From Mucilaginibacter saanensis (GTDB lineage Bacteria > Bacteroidota > Bacteroidia > Sphingobacteriales > Sphingobacteriaceae): 64,000 bases of DNA. Below the pieces are notes generated by a model, which made no database searches, was not told the origin of the DNA, and worked only from the letters and a program-made list of their open reading frames with translations. Made by a program: the position numbers and the translations under genes. Below, piece after piece: positions 36,149-45,197 of the stretch. Location: contig NZ_JACHBZ010000001.1 in NCBI RefSeq assembly GCF_014200575.1, positions 62,001 to 126,000 on the forward strand, read 5' to 3'. The stretch's first letter is position 1, and the number at the start of each line of letters is the position of its first letter.

Positions 36149-37786
36149 ATGCTTAAAGGATTTTTTACTGTTCCGCCACCGCAAAACGAGCCTGTTTTAA
36201 ACTACGGCCCGCGCAGTTTGGAACGTGTAGCGCTTAAGGCCGCTTTAGACGAAGCCCGCGCTCAACAACTGGATATACCTATGTACATCGGCGACAAAGA
36301 AGTACGTACCGGCAACAAGCTGGAGATCCGTCCGCCGCATGATCATAAACATTTACTGGCCACTTTTTCTGAAGGTGATGCCAGCCACGTTACTGCCGCT
36401 ATTGATGCCGCCCTGGCTGCCAAAGCTGATTGGGAAAATTTACCCTGGGAGCAACGTGCCGCCATATTTTTAAAAGCTGCCGAACTAATTGCGGGCCCGT
36501 ACCGCGCTGCCATTAACGCGGCAACTATGCTGGGCCAGTCAAAAAATGCCTACCAGGCCGAGATTGATTCTGCCTGCGAGCTGATTGACTTTTTGCGCTT
36601 CAACGTGCAATACATGACCGAAATTTATCAGCAACAGCCGCCTATATCAAGCAAAGGTGTTTGGAACCGGGTGGAGCAACGCCCGCTGGAGGGTTTTGTG
36701 TTTGCCTTAACGCCATTTAACTTTACTGCTATTGCGGGTAATTTACCGGCATCAGCGGCTATGATGGGTAACGTAGTAGTATGGAAACCTGCGTATCCGC
36801 AGATTTATGCCGCCAACGTGATCATGAAAGTGTTTAAGGAAGCCGGTGTACCTGCCGGTGTCATCAACCTGATCTATGTTGACGGGCCGGTTGCAGGTGA
36901 GGTGATATTTAATCATCCTGATTTTGCGGGTATTCACTTTACAGGTTCAACCAAAGTGTTCCAGAACATCTGGCAAACCATTGGTACCAACATTCATAAA
37001 TATAAAACCTACCCGCGTATTGTGGGCGAAACCGGTGGTAAGGATTTTGTGCTTGCCCACCCAAGTGCCAATGCTGATGTAGTAAGTACAGCCCTGGTAC
37101 GTGGTGCTTTTGAGTATCAGGGACAGAAATGTTCGGCTGCTTCACGTGCTTACGTGCCGGCCTCATTATGGCCTGCAGTAAAAGCCAATATGCAGCGCGA
37201 CATCACCTCGTTTAAAATAGGCCCTGTTGAGGATTTTGAAAATTTCATTAACGCGGTGATCACCGAGGTATCGTTTGATAAACTGGCTAAATATATTGAT
37301 GCTGCCAAAACAGATAAAGGTGTTGAAGTGGTTGCCGGTGGTAACTATGACAAAACCAAAGGCTGGTTTGTGGAGCCTACCGTACTTAAGGTTGACGACC
37401 CGTACTACGTAACCATGTGCGAGGAGCTTTTTGGCCCCGTATTAACCATTTACGTGTACGAGGACGCCAAATTTGATGAGGTGCTTAACATTGTAGACCA
37501 AACCTCCATCTACGCGCTTACAGGTTCTATCATATCACAAGACAGGTATGCCATTGCCGAGGCTACTTACCGTTTACGTAACGCAGCTGGTAATTTTTAT
37601 ATCAATGATAAACCAACCGGAGCAGTAGTTGGTCAGCAGCCATTTGGTGGCGCCCGCGGTTCCGGCACCAATGATAAGGCCGGTTCAATGGTTAACCTGT
37701 TGCGCTGGGTATCTCCGCGTACCATCAAGGAAACCTTTGATCCACCAATTGATTACAGGTACCCGTTTTTGGCGAAGGAACTATAA
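36149..37786 (+). CDS. pruA: L-glutamate gamma-semialdehyde dehydrogenase (1-pyrroline-5-carboxylate dehydrogenase)
   Basis: 545 aa from the ATG at 36149; the first eight residues of the longer frame (from 36125) overlap the promoter and do not match the family. This is a monofunctional enzyme of the ALDH4A1 type: MLKGFFTVPPPQNEPVLNYG at the start, TPFNFTAIAGNLP, GETGGKDFVLAH and the catalytic loop EYQGQKCSAASRAYVP with its Cys. It oxidises glutamate semialdehyde to glutamate with NAD in proline catabolism. There is no proline dehydrogenase gene adjacent. Confidence 0.95.
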   Translation: MLKGFFTVPPPQNEPVLNYGPRSLERVALKAALDEARAQQLDIPMYIGDKEVRTGNKLEIRPPHDHKHLLATFSEGDASHVTAAIDAALAAKADWENLPWEQRAAIFLKAAELIAGPYRAAINAATMLGQSKNAYQAEIDSACELIDFLRFNVQYMTEIYQQQPPISSKGVWNRVEQRPLEGFVFALTPFNFTAIAGNLPASAAMMGNVVVWKPAYPQIYAANVIMKVFKEAGVPAGVINLIYVDGPVAGEVIFNHPDFAGIHFTGSTKVFQNIWQTIGTNIHKYKTYPRIVGETGGKDFVLAHPSANADVVSTALVRGAFEYQGQKCSAASRAYVPASLWPAVKANMQRDITSFKIGPVEDFENFINAVITEVSFDKLAKYIDAAKTDKGVEVVAGGNYDKTKGWFVEPTVLKVDDPYYVTMCEELFGPVLTIYVYEDAKFDEVLNIVDQTSIYALTGSIISQDRYAIAEATYRLRNAAGNFYINDKPTGAVVGQQPFGGARGSGTNDKAGSMVNLLRWVSPRTIKETFDPPIDYRYPFLAKEL

Positions 37787-37947
37787 GCCCCCCGGCCCCC
37801 TGAAGGGGGAGGGTAAAACAAGATCGATCTTCCAAACCCCTTTTTGAATGATAAGGGTTTAAATAAAAAAAAGCGATGAATTTATTCATCGCTTTTTTTT
37901 ATTTATCAAAAGATTTTTTCCCTCCCCCTTCAGGGGGCCGGGGGCTC
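37787..37947. repeat. Inverted CCCCCTGAAGGGGG repeats flanking a terminator
   Basis: GGCCCCCTGAAGGGGGAGGG at 37795-37814 and its inverse CCCTCCCCCTTCAGGGGGCC at 37920-37939 enclose the terminator at 37871-37900. The whole 160-base gap could fold as one long stem between the convergent pruA and carbonic anhydrase genes. Confidence 0.7.
37871..37900. terminator. Bidirectional terminator between pruA and carbonic anhydrase
   Basis: AAGCGATGAAT / ATTCATCGCTT stem with an eight-T run on one side and an A-run on the other. Confidence 0.9.
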
Positions 37948-38615
37948 TACTGGAACTTAAACACGTTGGCCATGTGTTCGCTGTTGTGGGCGCTTACCTT
38001 CATATCGGTAATGATACCGGTGCTCAGGCTGTACACCCAGCCATGTACGGCTAAAGGCTGGCCGTTTAGCCAGGCATTTTGTACAATGGAGGTTTTACAT
38101 AAGTTATAAACGTTTTCAATCACGTTAAACTCCACCATGCGGTTGGTGCGTTCCTGTTCGTCTTTAATAGCGTCCAGCTCGTCGGCATGCAGGCGGTAAA
38201 CATCTTTAATGTGGCGCAGCCAGTTGTCAATCAAACCAAATTGCTGGTTGCTCATAGCCGCTATAACACCTCCGCAACCATAGTGGCCGGTAACTATCAC
38301 GTGTTTTACCTTTAAAACGTTAACCGCATAATCCAGTACCGATAGCATATTCATATCTGAGTGGATAACCATGTTGGCAATGTTGCGGTGCACAAATATT
38401 TCGCCCGGGGCGGTATTAGTGATCTGGTTGGCCGGCACGCGGCTATCGGCGCAGCCTATCCATAATACGGGTGGTTTTTGACCATTGGCAAGCTTCTCAA
38501 AATAATGAGGGTCCTCGTTTAAGGTATCTTCAATAAATTGCTTGTTACCTTCCAGCAGGCTTTCATAAGTGATATGGCTGGTGTCGTGGATGATTTTTTT
38601 AGTTTTAGCGCACAT
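37947..38615 (-). CDS. Beta-class carbonic anhydrase (copy 1)
   Basis: 222 aa. Zinc ligands Cys55, His111 and Cys114 are in IGCADSR and GHYGCGG; Asp57 and Arg59 form the usual gate. HRNIANMVIHSDMNMLSVLDYAV is the conserved helix. It interconverts CO2 and bicarbonate in the cytosol. It lies 24 bases after a DUF1275 gene on the same strand. The copy at 40143 shares this layout and most of the core residues. Confidence 0.95.
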   Translation of the reverse strand: MCAKTKKIIHDTSHITYESLLEGNKQFIEDTLNEDPHYFEKLANGQKPPVLWIGCADSRVPANQITNTAPGEIFVHRNIANMVIHSDMNMLSVLDYAVNVLKVKHVIVTGHYGCGGVIAAMSNQQFGLIDNWLRHIKDVYRLHADELDAIKDEQERTNRMVEFNVIENVYNLCKTSIVQNAWLNGQPLAVHGWVYSLSTGIITDMKVSAHNSEHMANVFKFQ

Positions 38616-38639
38616 AGTATTTATTGCTGTTTAAAGGGT

Positions 38640-39386
38640 TTAAACTGATCTGCTTTTGCCTGCATAAAATATCCGCGATAATTTATGCAATGCTACCGGC
38701 GAAAGATCGTAATATAAAATGGTAAGCAAAATTAATGGAATGAAATAAAAAATAGCAAAATCATACAGGTTAAAAAAGAATCCGCCCATAATACCACCTA
38801 AAAAGTAAAAGCCGAGTACGGTAAGCCGCACATAGATCTTGTTACGGGTAGTTTCGGTTTTGGCTACGTTGGGATGAAACCACTCAGATACATCGCCCCC
38901 CAGGTCGGTAAATAAGCCGGTGAGGTGGGTTGATTTGATCAGTCCGCCTGATATGGTTGACACCAGGCTGTTTTGCAACCCCATTGAAAATATGATCACC
39001 CCGATAACTATCTCGCGCTCGGTTTGGGTTTCACGGTAAAAGTTATGCCCGTAAATAGCCACAAACAGGAGCAGCAGTATTTCAATAATGATAGGGACGG
39101 AATGTGCCCGGTAGCGGCTTTTATGTTCCAATGACCTCACAATGAAGTTTGATATAAACGCACCTGCAAAAAACATCAGCAGCCAAATCACAAATACCAC
39201 TATCCCGCTCCAGTTTTGTTCAACTATATGTTTGGCCAAATTGGCCACATGCCCGGTAATATTGGAGGTGAAGGCCAAAAAGGCAACCATGCCCGCCACA
39301 TTAGTAACGCCCGACACAAAAGCGGTGGAAGATGCCAGCAATAAATTCTCTTTTAACGTACGTGCTTCTTTTGATTGCCTCAGCAT
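38640..39386 (-). CDS. YoaK family (DUF1275) membrane protein
   Basis: 248 aa from the ATG at 39386, giving MLRQSKEARTLKENLLLASS, the usual family start; a longer frame from 39497 adds a 37-residue hydrophobic leader with no family match. Six membrane segments are visible, with GVTNVAGMVAFLAFTSNITGH near the N-terminus and SFGLQNSLV-like NSLVSTISGGLIKSTHLTG in the middle. Function unknown; some relatives are near sulfate or bicarbonate genes, and here it precedes a carbonic anhydrase gene. Confidence 0.9.
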   Translation of the reverse strand: MLRQSKEARTLKENLLLASSTAFVSGVTNVAGMVAFLAFTSNITGHVANLAKHIVEQNWSGIVVFVIWLLMFFAGAFISNFIVRSLEHKSRYRAHSVPIIIEILLLLFVAIYGHNFYRETQTEREIVIGVIIFSMGLQNSLVSTISGGLIKSTHLTGLFTDLGGDVSEWFHPNVAKTETTRNKIYVRLTVLGFYFLGGIMGGFFFNLYDFAIFYFIPLILLTILYYDLSPVALHKLSRIFYAGKSRSV

Positions 39387-39497
39387 AAAATATCCATTGC
39401 TTATTTGTAGCAGGATAAAAATAAGATAAAAAATAATGGATTGCTTAGGATGTTTACAACTTGATGGTGTATTTACTTTAGTTGGGATAAAATGCAA

Positions 39498-39729
39498 TTT
39501 AGTGAGGGGGGAGTGATACTTCTCATCAAGCTAATAGCTGATTAAAAACATCTGCAAAATAAGGGTGTCATGCTGAGTACCGTCAAAGCATGGCGGTGTG
39601 GCCCCTGCGCTCAACCCTTCGACAAGCTCAGGGTGACACCCCGACTTTTTCGGCTATTGTTATAGTGTGTTTTTCACCCGTTATTGCCCTTAAGAAAGAA
39701 GCAGTTAATACCGCTAAACCATTATCCTC
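39498..39729. other. Intergenic stretch with TCATGCTGAG palindrome
   Basis: No gene is supported. The family C palindrome at 39564-39640 takes up the first part, and the family A element begins at 39730. Confidence 0.6.
39564..39640. repeat. TCATGCTGAG palindrome, family C variant
   Basis: GGTGTCATGCTGAG on the left and CTCAGGGTGACACC on the right are near-complements. The region between holds TTCGACAA, as often seen in this class. Confidence 0.65.
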
Positions 39730-39934
39730 CATCCGGCTCCTATAGGAGCATCGTGTTTATAGCAATCATGAAGCAAGTGCTTAGCTCCATAGGAGCTTCC
39801 TTATCGCAAACAAGCGTATCGTCCTAAAAAGAGTTTACAATTCTTATGACTGTGTTTACAGAATTTTCAGGAAGCTCCTATGGAGCTAATGCCCCGGTCT
39901 ATTATACTATAAAACAGGGTAACCCGATGGGGGT
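39730..39934 (-). repeat. Composite palindromic repeat, family A, copy 2 (inverted)
   Basis: Reverse of the 5256-5412 element in module order: CCCCCATCGGGTTACCCTGT, then the TATAGTATAA spacer, the TTAGCTCCATAGGAGCTTCC inverted repeat (39868-39889 and 39781-39802), and the CTATAAACACGATGCTCC box with a GGAGC end. The middle loop is longer (65 bases versus 14), so only the ends and modules are conserved. Confidence 0.78.
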
Positions 39935-40031
39935 ATGCTTTGTCACCTTGCCAAAACAAACCTGTATCGGGTATTGCTGTCAAAGCATGATAGGGTGTCC
40001 CGGCACACGCACTTCCTCTCACTCTCTCCCA

Positions 40032-40067
40032 ATAAAAAACCCCGGCCATTTTCATGAAACCGGGGCA
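40032..40067 (-). terminator. Terminator after the SulP-carbonic anhydrase operon
   Basis: On the minus strand, GCCCCGG pairs with CCGGGG and is followed by TTTTTTATT. Confidence 0.85.
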
Positions 40068-40142
40068 AACCAAACATAAACCTCTCTGTAGTTGCAGGTA
40101 CGGAGAGTGTCCGGAGGTGTGATCACAGGTATTAATCCAAAT

Positions 40143-40865
40143 TTAATGTTGGGCTACAGATTCAACGCTATTCAGCTCATACACATAACCTAAATTATGC
40201 GGACTGCTGCTGCTCACCTTCAAATCTTTGATCAAGCCTGTACCCAGGTCAATCACCCATCCATGAACCTCAAGGTCATGGCGTTCCATCCAGGCATTTT
40301 GTACAATGGATGTTTTGCACAGATTGTACACCTGCTCGCTTACATTAAGCTCAACCAGGCGGTTCTGTTTCTGTTTATCGTCGGTAATGCGGTCAAGCTC
40401 GTGGCTGTGCAAACGATAAACATCTTTAATGTGCCTTAACCAGTTGTCAATAAGGCCAAATTGCTTGTTGCTTAGCGCAGCGGCTACGCCGCCGCAGCCG
40501 TAATGTCCGGCAACAATAACATGTTTTACTTTAAGCACGTTTACGGCATAGTCAAGTACGCTCAGCATGTTCATGTCAGAGTGTACCACTACGTTGGCAA
40601 TGTTGCGGTGTACAAACACTTCGCCGGCCTTGGTGCCTGTTACCTCATTGGCCGGCACGCGGCTGTCTGAGCAACCTATCCACAATACCTGCGGACTTTG
40701 GCCTTTGGCCAGGGTCTTAAAATATTCAGAATCTTCTTTTAATTTCAGATCTACCCATTCGCTGTTGCCGCGTAATAAGGCATTATAACTATCGTTTTGT
40801 GCAAGTTTCAGGTTATTGGTATCAATAACGGGTTTGCCATTTTTTTTATCATCTATAAGAGCCAT
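40143..40865 (-). CDS. Beta-class carbonic anhydrase (copy 2)
   Basis: 240 aa. Zinc ligands Cys65, His121 and Cys124, with Asp67 and Arg69; HRNIANVVVHSDMNMLSVLDYAV matches copy 1 nearly residue for residue. The N-terminus is longer and more basic than in copy 1. Twelve bases separate it from the SulP gene upstream, so the two form an operon. It would supply or consume bicarbonate next to an anion transporter. Confidence 0.96.
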   Translation of the reverse strand: MALIDDKKNGKPVIDTNNLKLAQNDSYNALLRGNSEWVDLKLKEDSEYFKTLAKGQSPQVLWIGCSDSRVPANEVTGTKAGEVFVHRNIANVVVHSDMNMLSVLDYAVNVLKVKHVIVAGHYGCGGVAAALSNKQFGLIDNWLRHIKDVYRLHSHELDRITDDKQKQNRLVELNVSEQVYNLCKTSIVQNAWMERHDLEVHGWVIDLGTGLIKDLKVSSSSPHNLGYVYELNSVESVAQH

Positions 40866-40877
40866 TTTTTTTCTTCT

Positions 40878-42482
40878 TTAGTTGGGGTTATACATTAATT
40901 CTTTTAAGGCAGGTACATCGTACTTGTCCTTCACTTCGTGTAATTGCACTACAATACCTTTAGTATAGGCGTTGTGCTTATAATTGTGGATGATCTCGAT
41001 CACATCCGGGTCAATATACCGGGAGTTGGAGCCATCAATGATCACATCGGTGCCGCTTGGCAAACTGGTTAGTGTGATCTGTATCGCAGCTTTATTTAAA
41101 AACGAAACTTCTTCGGCAAGCTTTATCCTGATCACCTTTTTATCGCCGTTTTTATCAATGTGGTAAAAGTAAGGGTTGCGTAAATTGGTGCGTAGTATAT
41201 AAAACACACCTACCAGCATACCAATACCTACCCCTATCAGCAAGTCTGTTAATACCACGGCAACAATAGTTACCACAAATGGTATAAATTGGCTTAGGCC
41301 CTGGTGCCACATGTGTTTAAACAGGCTTATACGGGTTAGCTTATACCCGGTCATGAGCAGGATAGCTGCCAGGCACGATAACGGAATCAGATTTATTAAC
41401 ACCGGGATGCACAGTAACGAGATCAGTAACAGTAAGCCGTGTGTTATGGCGCTCATTTTTGTGCGGGCCCCGGAGTTTACATTTGCAGACGAGCGTACAA
41501 TTACCGCCGTCATGGGCAGGCCGCCTAATAAACCACTGGTAATATTCCCTATTCCCTGGGCTACCAGTTCGCGGTTGGTGGGCGATATACGCTTTATGGG
41601 GTCAATCTTATCAACTGCTTCCAGGCTAAGCAAGGTTTCTAAACTGGCTACTACGGCTATGGTAAATGCGGTTATCCAAACCTGCTTATTACCAATATCA
41701 CCAAAATTGGCCGATTTAAACAACCCTAAAAACTCACTGCTGCTATTTACTACCGGTATGTGTACAAACTGTTTTTGAAGCAGGGCTAACCCTGTGTTGG
41801 CAAACAGCATACTTAAGCCAATGCCCGATAAAACAACCAGTAAGGGCGCAGGTACAACGGCCAGTTTTTTAAACTTTGGCCAGTATATCATCAGCAGTAA
41901 TGAAACTGCAGCAATAATTACGGCTCCGTAATTGATCTTGGCTACTGCACCCAATATGCCCGAAAAGGTATTGTGCTCATCGGTTTGGCTAAAGCGTTCA
42001 TCACCTTCATAATCGGCATCGTAACCAACCGCATGTGGAAATTGCTTCATGATAAGGATGATACCTATGGCGGCAAGCATCCCCTCAATAACTGATGACG
42101 GGAAGTAGTTGGCTATGGTACCCGCCTTTAGTATACCTAACAGCATCTGGAAAACACCCGCAAGCACCAGGGCAAGCAAAAATGTTTCATACGAGCCCAG
42201 GGTGGTAATGGCATTGAGTACGATAACGGTTAACCCAGCGGCAGGACCGGCCACACTAAGCTGCGAACCGCTTAACGCGCCCACTACAATACCCCCGATA
42301 ATACCTGTGAGCACACCGGCAAACAATGGTGCGCCCGATGCCAGGGCAATGCCCAAACATAATGGCAGTGCTACCAGGAATACAACAATACTTGACGGAA
42401 GGTCTTTTTTTAAGTTTTTAGGTAAAAAATATTTTTTCAGGTTGAGATTGCCCGCAGCAAAGTCACCTTGCTTAATTTGCAT
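40878..42482 (-). CDS. SulP family inorganic anion transporter
   Basis: 534 aa. Ten or more membrane helices in the first 400 residues with SIVVFLVALPLCLGIALASG (first helix), TGIIGGIVVGALSGSQLSVAGPAAG and SASANVNSGARTK-like RSSANVNSGARTKMSAITHG, then a cytosolic STAS domain (about 440-525) with DVIIDGSNSRYIDPDVIEI. Members move sulfate or bicarbonate with sodium or protons. Because the next gene is a carbonic anhydrase, bicarbonate is the favoured substrate, but sulfate cannot be ruled out. Last gene on this strand before a small membrane protein. Confidence 0.92.
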   Translation of the reverse strand: MQIKQGDFAAGNLNLKKYFLPKNLKKDLPSSIVVFLVALPLCLGIALASGAPLFAGVLTGIIGGIVVGALSGSQLSVAGPAAGLTVIVLNAITTLGSYETFLLALVLAGVFQMLLGILKAGTIANYFPSSVIEGMLAAIGIILIMKQFPHAVGYDADYEGDERFSQTDEHNTFSGILGAVAKINYGAVIIAAVSLLLMIYWPKFKKLAVVPAPLLVVLSGIGLSMLFANTGLALLQKQFVHIPVVNSSSEFLGLFKSANFGDIGNKQVWITAFTIAVVASLETLLSLEAVDKIDPIKRISPTNRELVAQGIGNITSGLLGGLPMTAVIVRSSANVNSGARTKMSAITHGLLLLISLLCIPVLINLIPLSCLAAILLMTGYKLTRISLFKHMWHQGLSQFIPFVVTIVAVVLTDLLIGVGIGMLVGVFYILRTNLRNPYFYHIDKNGDKKVIRIKLAEEVSFLNKAAIQITLTSLPSGTDVIIDGSNSRYIDPDVIEIIHNYKHNAYTKGIVVQLHEVKDKYDVPALKELMYNPN

Positions 42483-42563
42483 AAGATCAGGATAATATGA
42501 TTGAAAAATTTAAATGAATTGTAAAGCGTTGCTATCCGGATAGGGAATATCCGGTTATATCAT

Positions 42564-42896
42564 TTAAACGTTGGGAGGCGGGGTAGGGACTACAGGGTGA
42601 TATACCTGTTTGTACAGGGAGTTTTCCTGGTTATGGAGTACTTTGGTTTCTACAACAAATGTAATAAAGGCTACACTGTGCAGATCATAGTCATCGAAAA
42701 CCTTTTTCTCCTTAAAAGCATCCTTATCAGTTGTGTCTTTTTCACCTTTGGATTCCAGCTCCAACTGCAGGATAACTGCCTTTACGGTTTGATTATCAAG
42801 ATATAAAAACACAGGCGCAACAGATATGGCCATCTTTATTAGAAAGACCCCCATAAACATTACAACTACCAGTGTTTTAAAATTCCTGATTTTCAT
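42564..42896 (-). CDS. Small membrane-anchored protein of unknown function
   Basis: 110 aa. One N-terminal hydrophobic helix (FKTLVVVMFMGVFLIKMAIS) is followed by a charged, Asp/Lys/Glu-rich middle and a Pro-rich end (VYHPVVPTPPPNV). It probably faces the periplasm. It lies 81 bases upstream of the SulP gene on the same strand and may belong to its operon. No domain was recognised. Confidence 0.6.
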   Translation of the reverse strand: MKIRNFKTLVVVMFMGVFLIKMAISVAPVFLYLDNQTVKAVILQLELESKGEKDTTDKDAFKEKKVFDDYDLHSVAFITFVVETKVLHNQENSLYKQVYHPVVPTPPPNV

Positions 42897-42959
42897 TAAT
42901 ACAAATATACGAAATTACAGATGTTAGAACGTGGCGAATGTGCTTTTAGTCTAATCTTA

Positions 42960-43120
42960 CAATTTAATTACTATTTAGCCTCACCTAAACGGCGAAGCCC
43001 TCATGTAATGATCTTCTCCAACGGAGGGGACTTCAAACTTGGCACTTTTTGAACCCTTACCCCTGGAGAGGGTAGGGTGAGGCTGAATAGTTTCAATTTA
43101 ATTACTATTTTTAGCCTATT
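42960..43120. repeat. Element with 17-base direct repeats in front of the carboxylase gene
   Basis: CAATTTAATTACTATTT at 42960-42976 and again at 43094-43110 bracket a segment with inverted ends AGCCTCACC (42977) and GGTGAGGCT (43077). The inner part has the CTCTCC / GGAGAG boxes of a common Bacteroidota repeat. The direct repeat plus AGCCT, seen twice with a two-base difference, may be a target duplication or a homologous event. Confidence 0.6.
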
Positions 43121-43136
43121 ACAAACAACCTGAATT

Positions 43137-44678
43137 GTGGATAAAAAGCTCGGAGTATTAAGGCAAAAGCGGCAGAAAGCGTTTGAAGGCGGCGGTGCAT
43201 TACGTATTGAAAGTCAGCATAAAAAAGGGAAGCTCACGGCGCGCGAGCGCTTGCATTTTTTAATGGATGAGGGCTCGTTTCAGGAGATTGGGATGCTGGT
43301 TGCCCACCGCTCAACCGATTTTGGAATGGAGAAGGAAAAATACCCCGGCGATGGCGTAGTAACCGGTTATGGTACCATAAACGGGCGCCTGGTTTACGTG
43401 TTTTCGCAGGATTTTACCGTTTTTGGCGGTTCGCTGTCTGAAACCCATGCCGAAAAGATCTGCAAGATCATGGATCTGGCTATCAAGAACGGAGCGCCGG
43501 TAGTAGGGCTTAATGATTCAGGTGGAGCGAGGATCCAGGAAGGCGTAGTATCATTAGGTGGTTATGCCGACATTTTTTACCGCAATACCATGGCATCTGG
43601 TGTAGTACCGCAAATATCGGCCATTATGGGGCCATGTGCAGGTGGGGCAGTGTATTCGCCGGCCATAACCGATTTTATTCTGATGGTTGAAAACACCTCT
43701 TATATGTTTGTTACCGGCCCCAATGTGGTAAAAACGGTGACCCATGAGGTAGTAACTTCCGAGGAACTGGGCGGTGCAACCACCCATGCAACCAAATCGG
43801 GTGTTACCCATTTTGCTTGTGCCAATGAAATAGCGGCTATTCAAAATATTAAGAACCTGCTGAGCTATATGCCCCAGAACTGTGAGGACAGGGCGCCGGC
43901 ATTACCCTACGAAACGCAAAACGAGCTGCGGCCCGAATTAAATATCCTGTTGCCCGAAGTAGCTTCAACTCCTTATGACATTCGTGAAATTATTGATCAT
44001 GTAATTGATGTGGGCTCATTTTTAGAGATCCATAAGGATTTTGCTGAAAATATTGTGGTTGGCTTTGCCAGGCTTGCCGGGCGCAGCATTGGTATAATAG
44101 CCAATCAGCCTGCGTTTTTGGCGGGTGTGCTTGATATCAACTCATCAACCAAGGCGGCGCGCTTTGTGCGCTTTTGCGACAGCTTTAACATACCCCTGCT
44201 GGTGTTTGAGGATGTACCCGGATTTTTGCCCGGTACCGATCAGGAGTGGAATGCCATTATAACCAACGGTGCCAAGTTGCTGTATGCTTTTTGCGAAGCC
44301 ACGGTGCCCCGCATTACCGTGATTACCCGTAAGGCTTATGGCGGGGCTTATGACGTGATGAACTCCAAGCACATAGGCGCTGATATGAATTTTGCCTGGC
44401 CATCGGCAGAGATAGCCGTAATGGGCGCCAAGGGTGCCGCCGAAATTATTTTTAAACGGGAAATAACTACCGCCGAAGATAAGGAAGCCAAATGGCGTGA
44501 AATGGAACAACTGTATTCAGACACGTTTGCCAACCCTTACCGGGCCGCTGAACGCGGTTTTATTGACGAAGTGATAGAACCTGCAGAAACCCGTATTAAA
44601 CTGATACAAGCCTTTAAAATGCTGGAGAATAAAGTGGTGAATAACCCGCGTAAAAAGCACGGCAATATGCCTTTGTAA
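43137..44678 (+). CDS. Acyl-CoA carboxylase, carboxyltransferase beta subunit
   Basis: 513 aa, GTG start. Carboxyltransferase fold of the PccB type: [20 protein letters not shown] at the start, [20 protein letters not shown] (acyl-CoA pocket), [17 protein letters not shown] and [20 protein letters not shown]. It moves a carboxyl group from biotin to an acyl-CoA, most likely propionyl- or methylcrotonyl-CoA, and needs biotin carboxylase and carrier genes, which are not nearby. The promoter is split by the element at 42960-43120. Confidence 0.92.
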   Translation: MDKKLGVLRQKRQKAFEGGGALRIESQHKKGKLTARERLHFLMDEGSFQEIGMLVAHRSTDFGMEKEKYPGDGVVTGYGTINGRLVYVFSQDFTVFGGSLSETHAEKICKIMDLAIKNGAPVVGLNDSGGARIQEGVVSLGGYADIFYRNTMASGVVPQISAIMGPCAGGAVYSPAITDFILMVENTSYMFVTGPNVVKTVTHEVVTSEELGGATTHATKSGVTHFACANEIAAIQNIKNLLSYMPQNCEDRAPALPYETQNELRPELNILLPEVASTPYDIREIIDHVIDVGSFLEIHKDFAENIVVGFARLAGRSIGIIANQPAFLAGVLDINSSTKAARFVRFCDSFNIPLLVFEDVPGFLPGTDQEWNAIITNGAKLLYAFCEATVPRITVITRKAYGGAYDVMNSKHIGADMNFAWPSAEIAVMGAKGAAEIIFKREITTAEDKEAKWREMEQLYSDTFANPYRAAERGFIDEVIEPAETRIKLIQAFKMLENKVVNNPRKKHGNMPL

Positions 44679-44817
44679 GCTGAAAGCTTACCAAATGGAA
44701 CCCGCGGTAACAGATGTGTGGATGTGCGGATTTTGGATGTGCCGATGAGGGTTTGGCAACGGTAAATTGATAAATAGCGTAATTGCGGTACGAAGTAATC
44801 TCTAAGCTTCTCCTAAC
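44679..44817. other. Start of a 519-base gap after the carboxylase gene
   Basis: No gene recognised. The gap holds the family C palindrome at 44818, the family B element at 44914 and an AT-rich stretch before the serine hydrolase gene. Confidence 0.5.
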
Positions 44818-44884
44818 TTGTCATCCTGAGCGTAGCGAAGGATCTATTCGGCGATTGGATTCTTCGCTACGCTCAGAATGACAA
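44818..44884. repeat. TCATCCTGAG palindrome, family C
   Basis: TTGTCATCCTGAGCGTAGCG and CGCTACGCTCAGAATGACAA close over a GATC-rich loop. It is nearly perfect. Confidence 0.8.
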
Positions 44885-44913
44885 ACTATTTTATTTACTT
44901 CGTGGTTCTTCTT

Positions 44914-45027
44914 GCTGCCGCGAGCTTATAGCTCGTGGTGTATCATGGCTTCAGCTTTCAGCTGAATGTATGCTGAATGCTTACAAAATGCAATCCGCGG
45001 GTTACACTGCGCTAAACCCGCGTTACC
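44914..45027 (+). repeat. Three-hairpin repeat, family B, copy 2
   Basis: GCCGCGAGCTTATAGCTCGT, a TTCAGCTTTCAGCTGAATGTATGCTGAA middle and CCGCGGGTTACACTGCGCTA then AACCCGCG, in the same order as the other copies. Confidence 0.75.
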
Positions 45028-45197
45028 TTATAAGTCAGACTGAAGATATCTTCTGCTTTTATCGGACAATGATATGTCCGGTAACGATACAGGTTTTTAG
45101 ATAAGATTAAAGTTAATTTATTATTAATCAGTCCGTTGTATTTTAGGCACAACGTTGGTTTATTCGGTTTGAACTTTAGTATGTAATATTAATTGAT

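Noticed and set aside
39846..40079. 77- and 68-residue frames in the gap before the second carbonic anhydrase
   Set aside because: They read through the family A repeat and the terminator at 40032; no similarity to any protein.
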